Assembly: GCA_903831335.1 (NCBI GenBank)
Contig: CAIKXH010000104.1
Span: forward strand, 1-6,462
Direction: 5' to 3'
From: Candidatus Uhrbacteria bacterium
GTDB lineage: Bacteria; Patescibacteriota; Patescibacteriia; UBA9934; GWF2-40-263
DNA: 6,462 nucleotides
Shown here: one piece after another, positions 6,161 through 6,462 of the stretch
Position numbering within the stretch: the stretch's first letter is position 1
Layout: every line of letters starts with the position of its first letter
Notes under the pieces: generated by a model
Told to the model about the DNA's origin: nothing
The model's database searches: none
Seen by the model: the letters and a program-made list of their open reading frames with translations, nothing else
Position numbers and translations under genes: made by a program

Positions 6161-6460
6161 ATGTATCATACAATCACAAAACAAGAACTGAAAGATCTTA
6201 TACAATCGAAGGAATCTTTTGTCCTTTTAGATGTTCGTGGGGAAGATGAGTGGAAGGCGGGACACATTGAGGGCTCGGTTCTTATGCCTCACTGGTTTGT
6301 AAATCTAAAAATTGGCGATTTGGTTCCGGATAAAGGAGCAAAGATTGTTGTGTATTGCTTAAGTGGAGGAAGATCAGCTGTTGCTGCGAAAACTCTAGAT
6401 GATATGGGGTATGCAAACGTGTGGAATTTGGATGGGGGATATTCAGAATTTCAGGAATAG
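6161..6460 (+). CDS. Single-domain rhodanese-like sulfurtransferase
   Basis: This is a 99-residue, one-domain rhodanese of GlpE/PspE size, probably cytosolic since no signal peptide or membrane segment is seen. Rhodaneses move a sulfane sulfur through a cysteine persulfide. Numbering from ATG at 6161: LDVRGEDEW (23-31), GHIEGS (34-39), the active loop CLSGGRS (66-72) with catalytic C66 and R71, and NLDGGY (89-94). The loop has the usual CxxGxRS form, so the enzyme should be active; the donor and acceptor are unknown. The frame stays open upstream to a GTG at 6056, but those codons lie in a palindromic repeat and have no rhodanese similarity, so they are excluded. ATG 6149 would add only MTNF and is a weaker alternative. 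No Shine-Dalgarno site is visible. The stop is TAG, two bases before the window ends. No partner gene is in view. Confidence 0.92.
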   Translation: MYHTITKQELKDLIQSKESFVLLDVRGEDEWKAGHIEGSVLMPHWFVNLKIGDLVPDKGAKIVVYCLSGGRSAVAAKTLDDMGYANVWNLDGGYSEFQE

Positions 6461-6462
6461 GC

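Noticed and set aside
1..6462. Alternative genetic code (TGA read as glycine), suggested by the absence of TGA stops in the five genes.
   Set aside because: All five reading frames are full length without any in-frame TGA, and GGA is common for glycine. Five stops are too few to show avoidance.

Overview
The window looks like a chromosomal stretch from an uncultivated bacterium, most plausibly of the Patescibacteria (CPR). This rests on moderate-to-low G+C, very tight packing, an exported DUF3160 protein paired with a membrane-anchored Memo/CapA fusion, and a RecQ with a C-terminal helix-turn-helix extension. The lineage is an inference, because no rRNA or other marker gene is present. The standard bacterial code fits: GGA is an ordinary glycine codon and no gene needs an in-frame TGA. 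The five genes end in TAG (three) or TAA (two).

Left part (1-3296, + strand): a 5'-truncated DUF3160 gene is followed after a single base by a gene for a membrane-anchored, two-domain protein (Memo-like plus CapA/PGA_cap-like). The spacing indicates one operon. Both products probably work outside the cytoplasm, but no reaction can be assigned.

Middle (3293-5440, - strand): a complete RecQ helicase converges on the Memo/CapA gene. The two reading frames overlap in a shared TTAA in which each strand has its own TAA stop.

Right part (5441-6462): a small, AT-rich GxxExxY (PD-(D/E)XK-like) gene lies on the - strand between two long inverted repeats (5454-5489 and 5894-5929). The whole looks like an inserted cassette ending only 14 bases from the recQ start. 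Next come a terminator-like hairpin (5936-5963), about 80 bases (5964-6045) in which I see nothing, a dispersed-type imperfect palindrome (6046-6153), and a complete single-domain rhodanese gene (6161-6460, + strand). There is no gene-free stretch longer than 300 bases: the largest gap, 5878-6160, holds the right cassette arm, the hairpin and the palindrome.

The most notable features are the inverted-repeat-bounded GxxExxY cassette, whose ends resemble the folded ends of rRNA intervening sequences but which sits outside rRNA, and the exported Memo-CapA fusion coupled to DUF3160.
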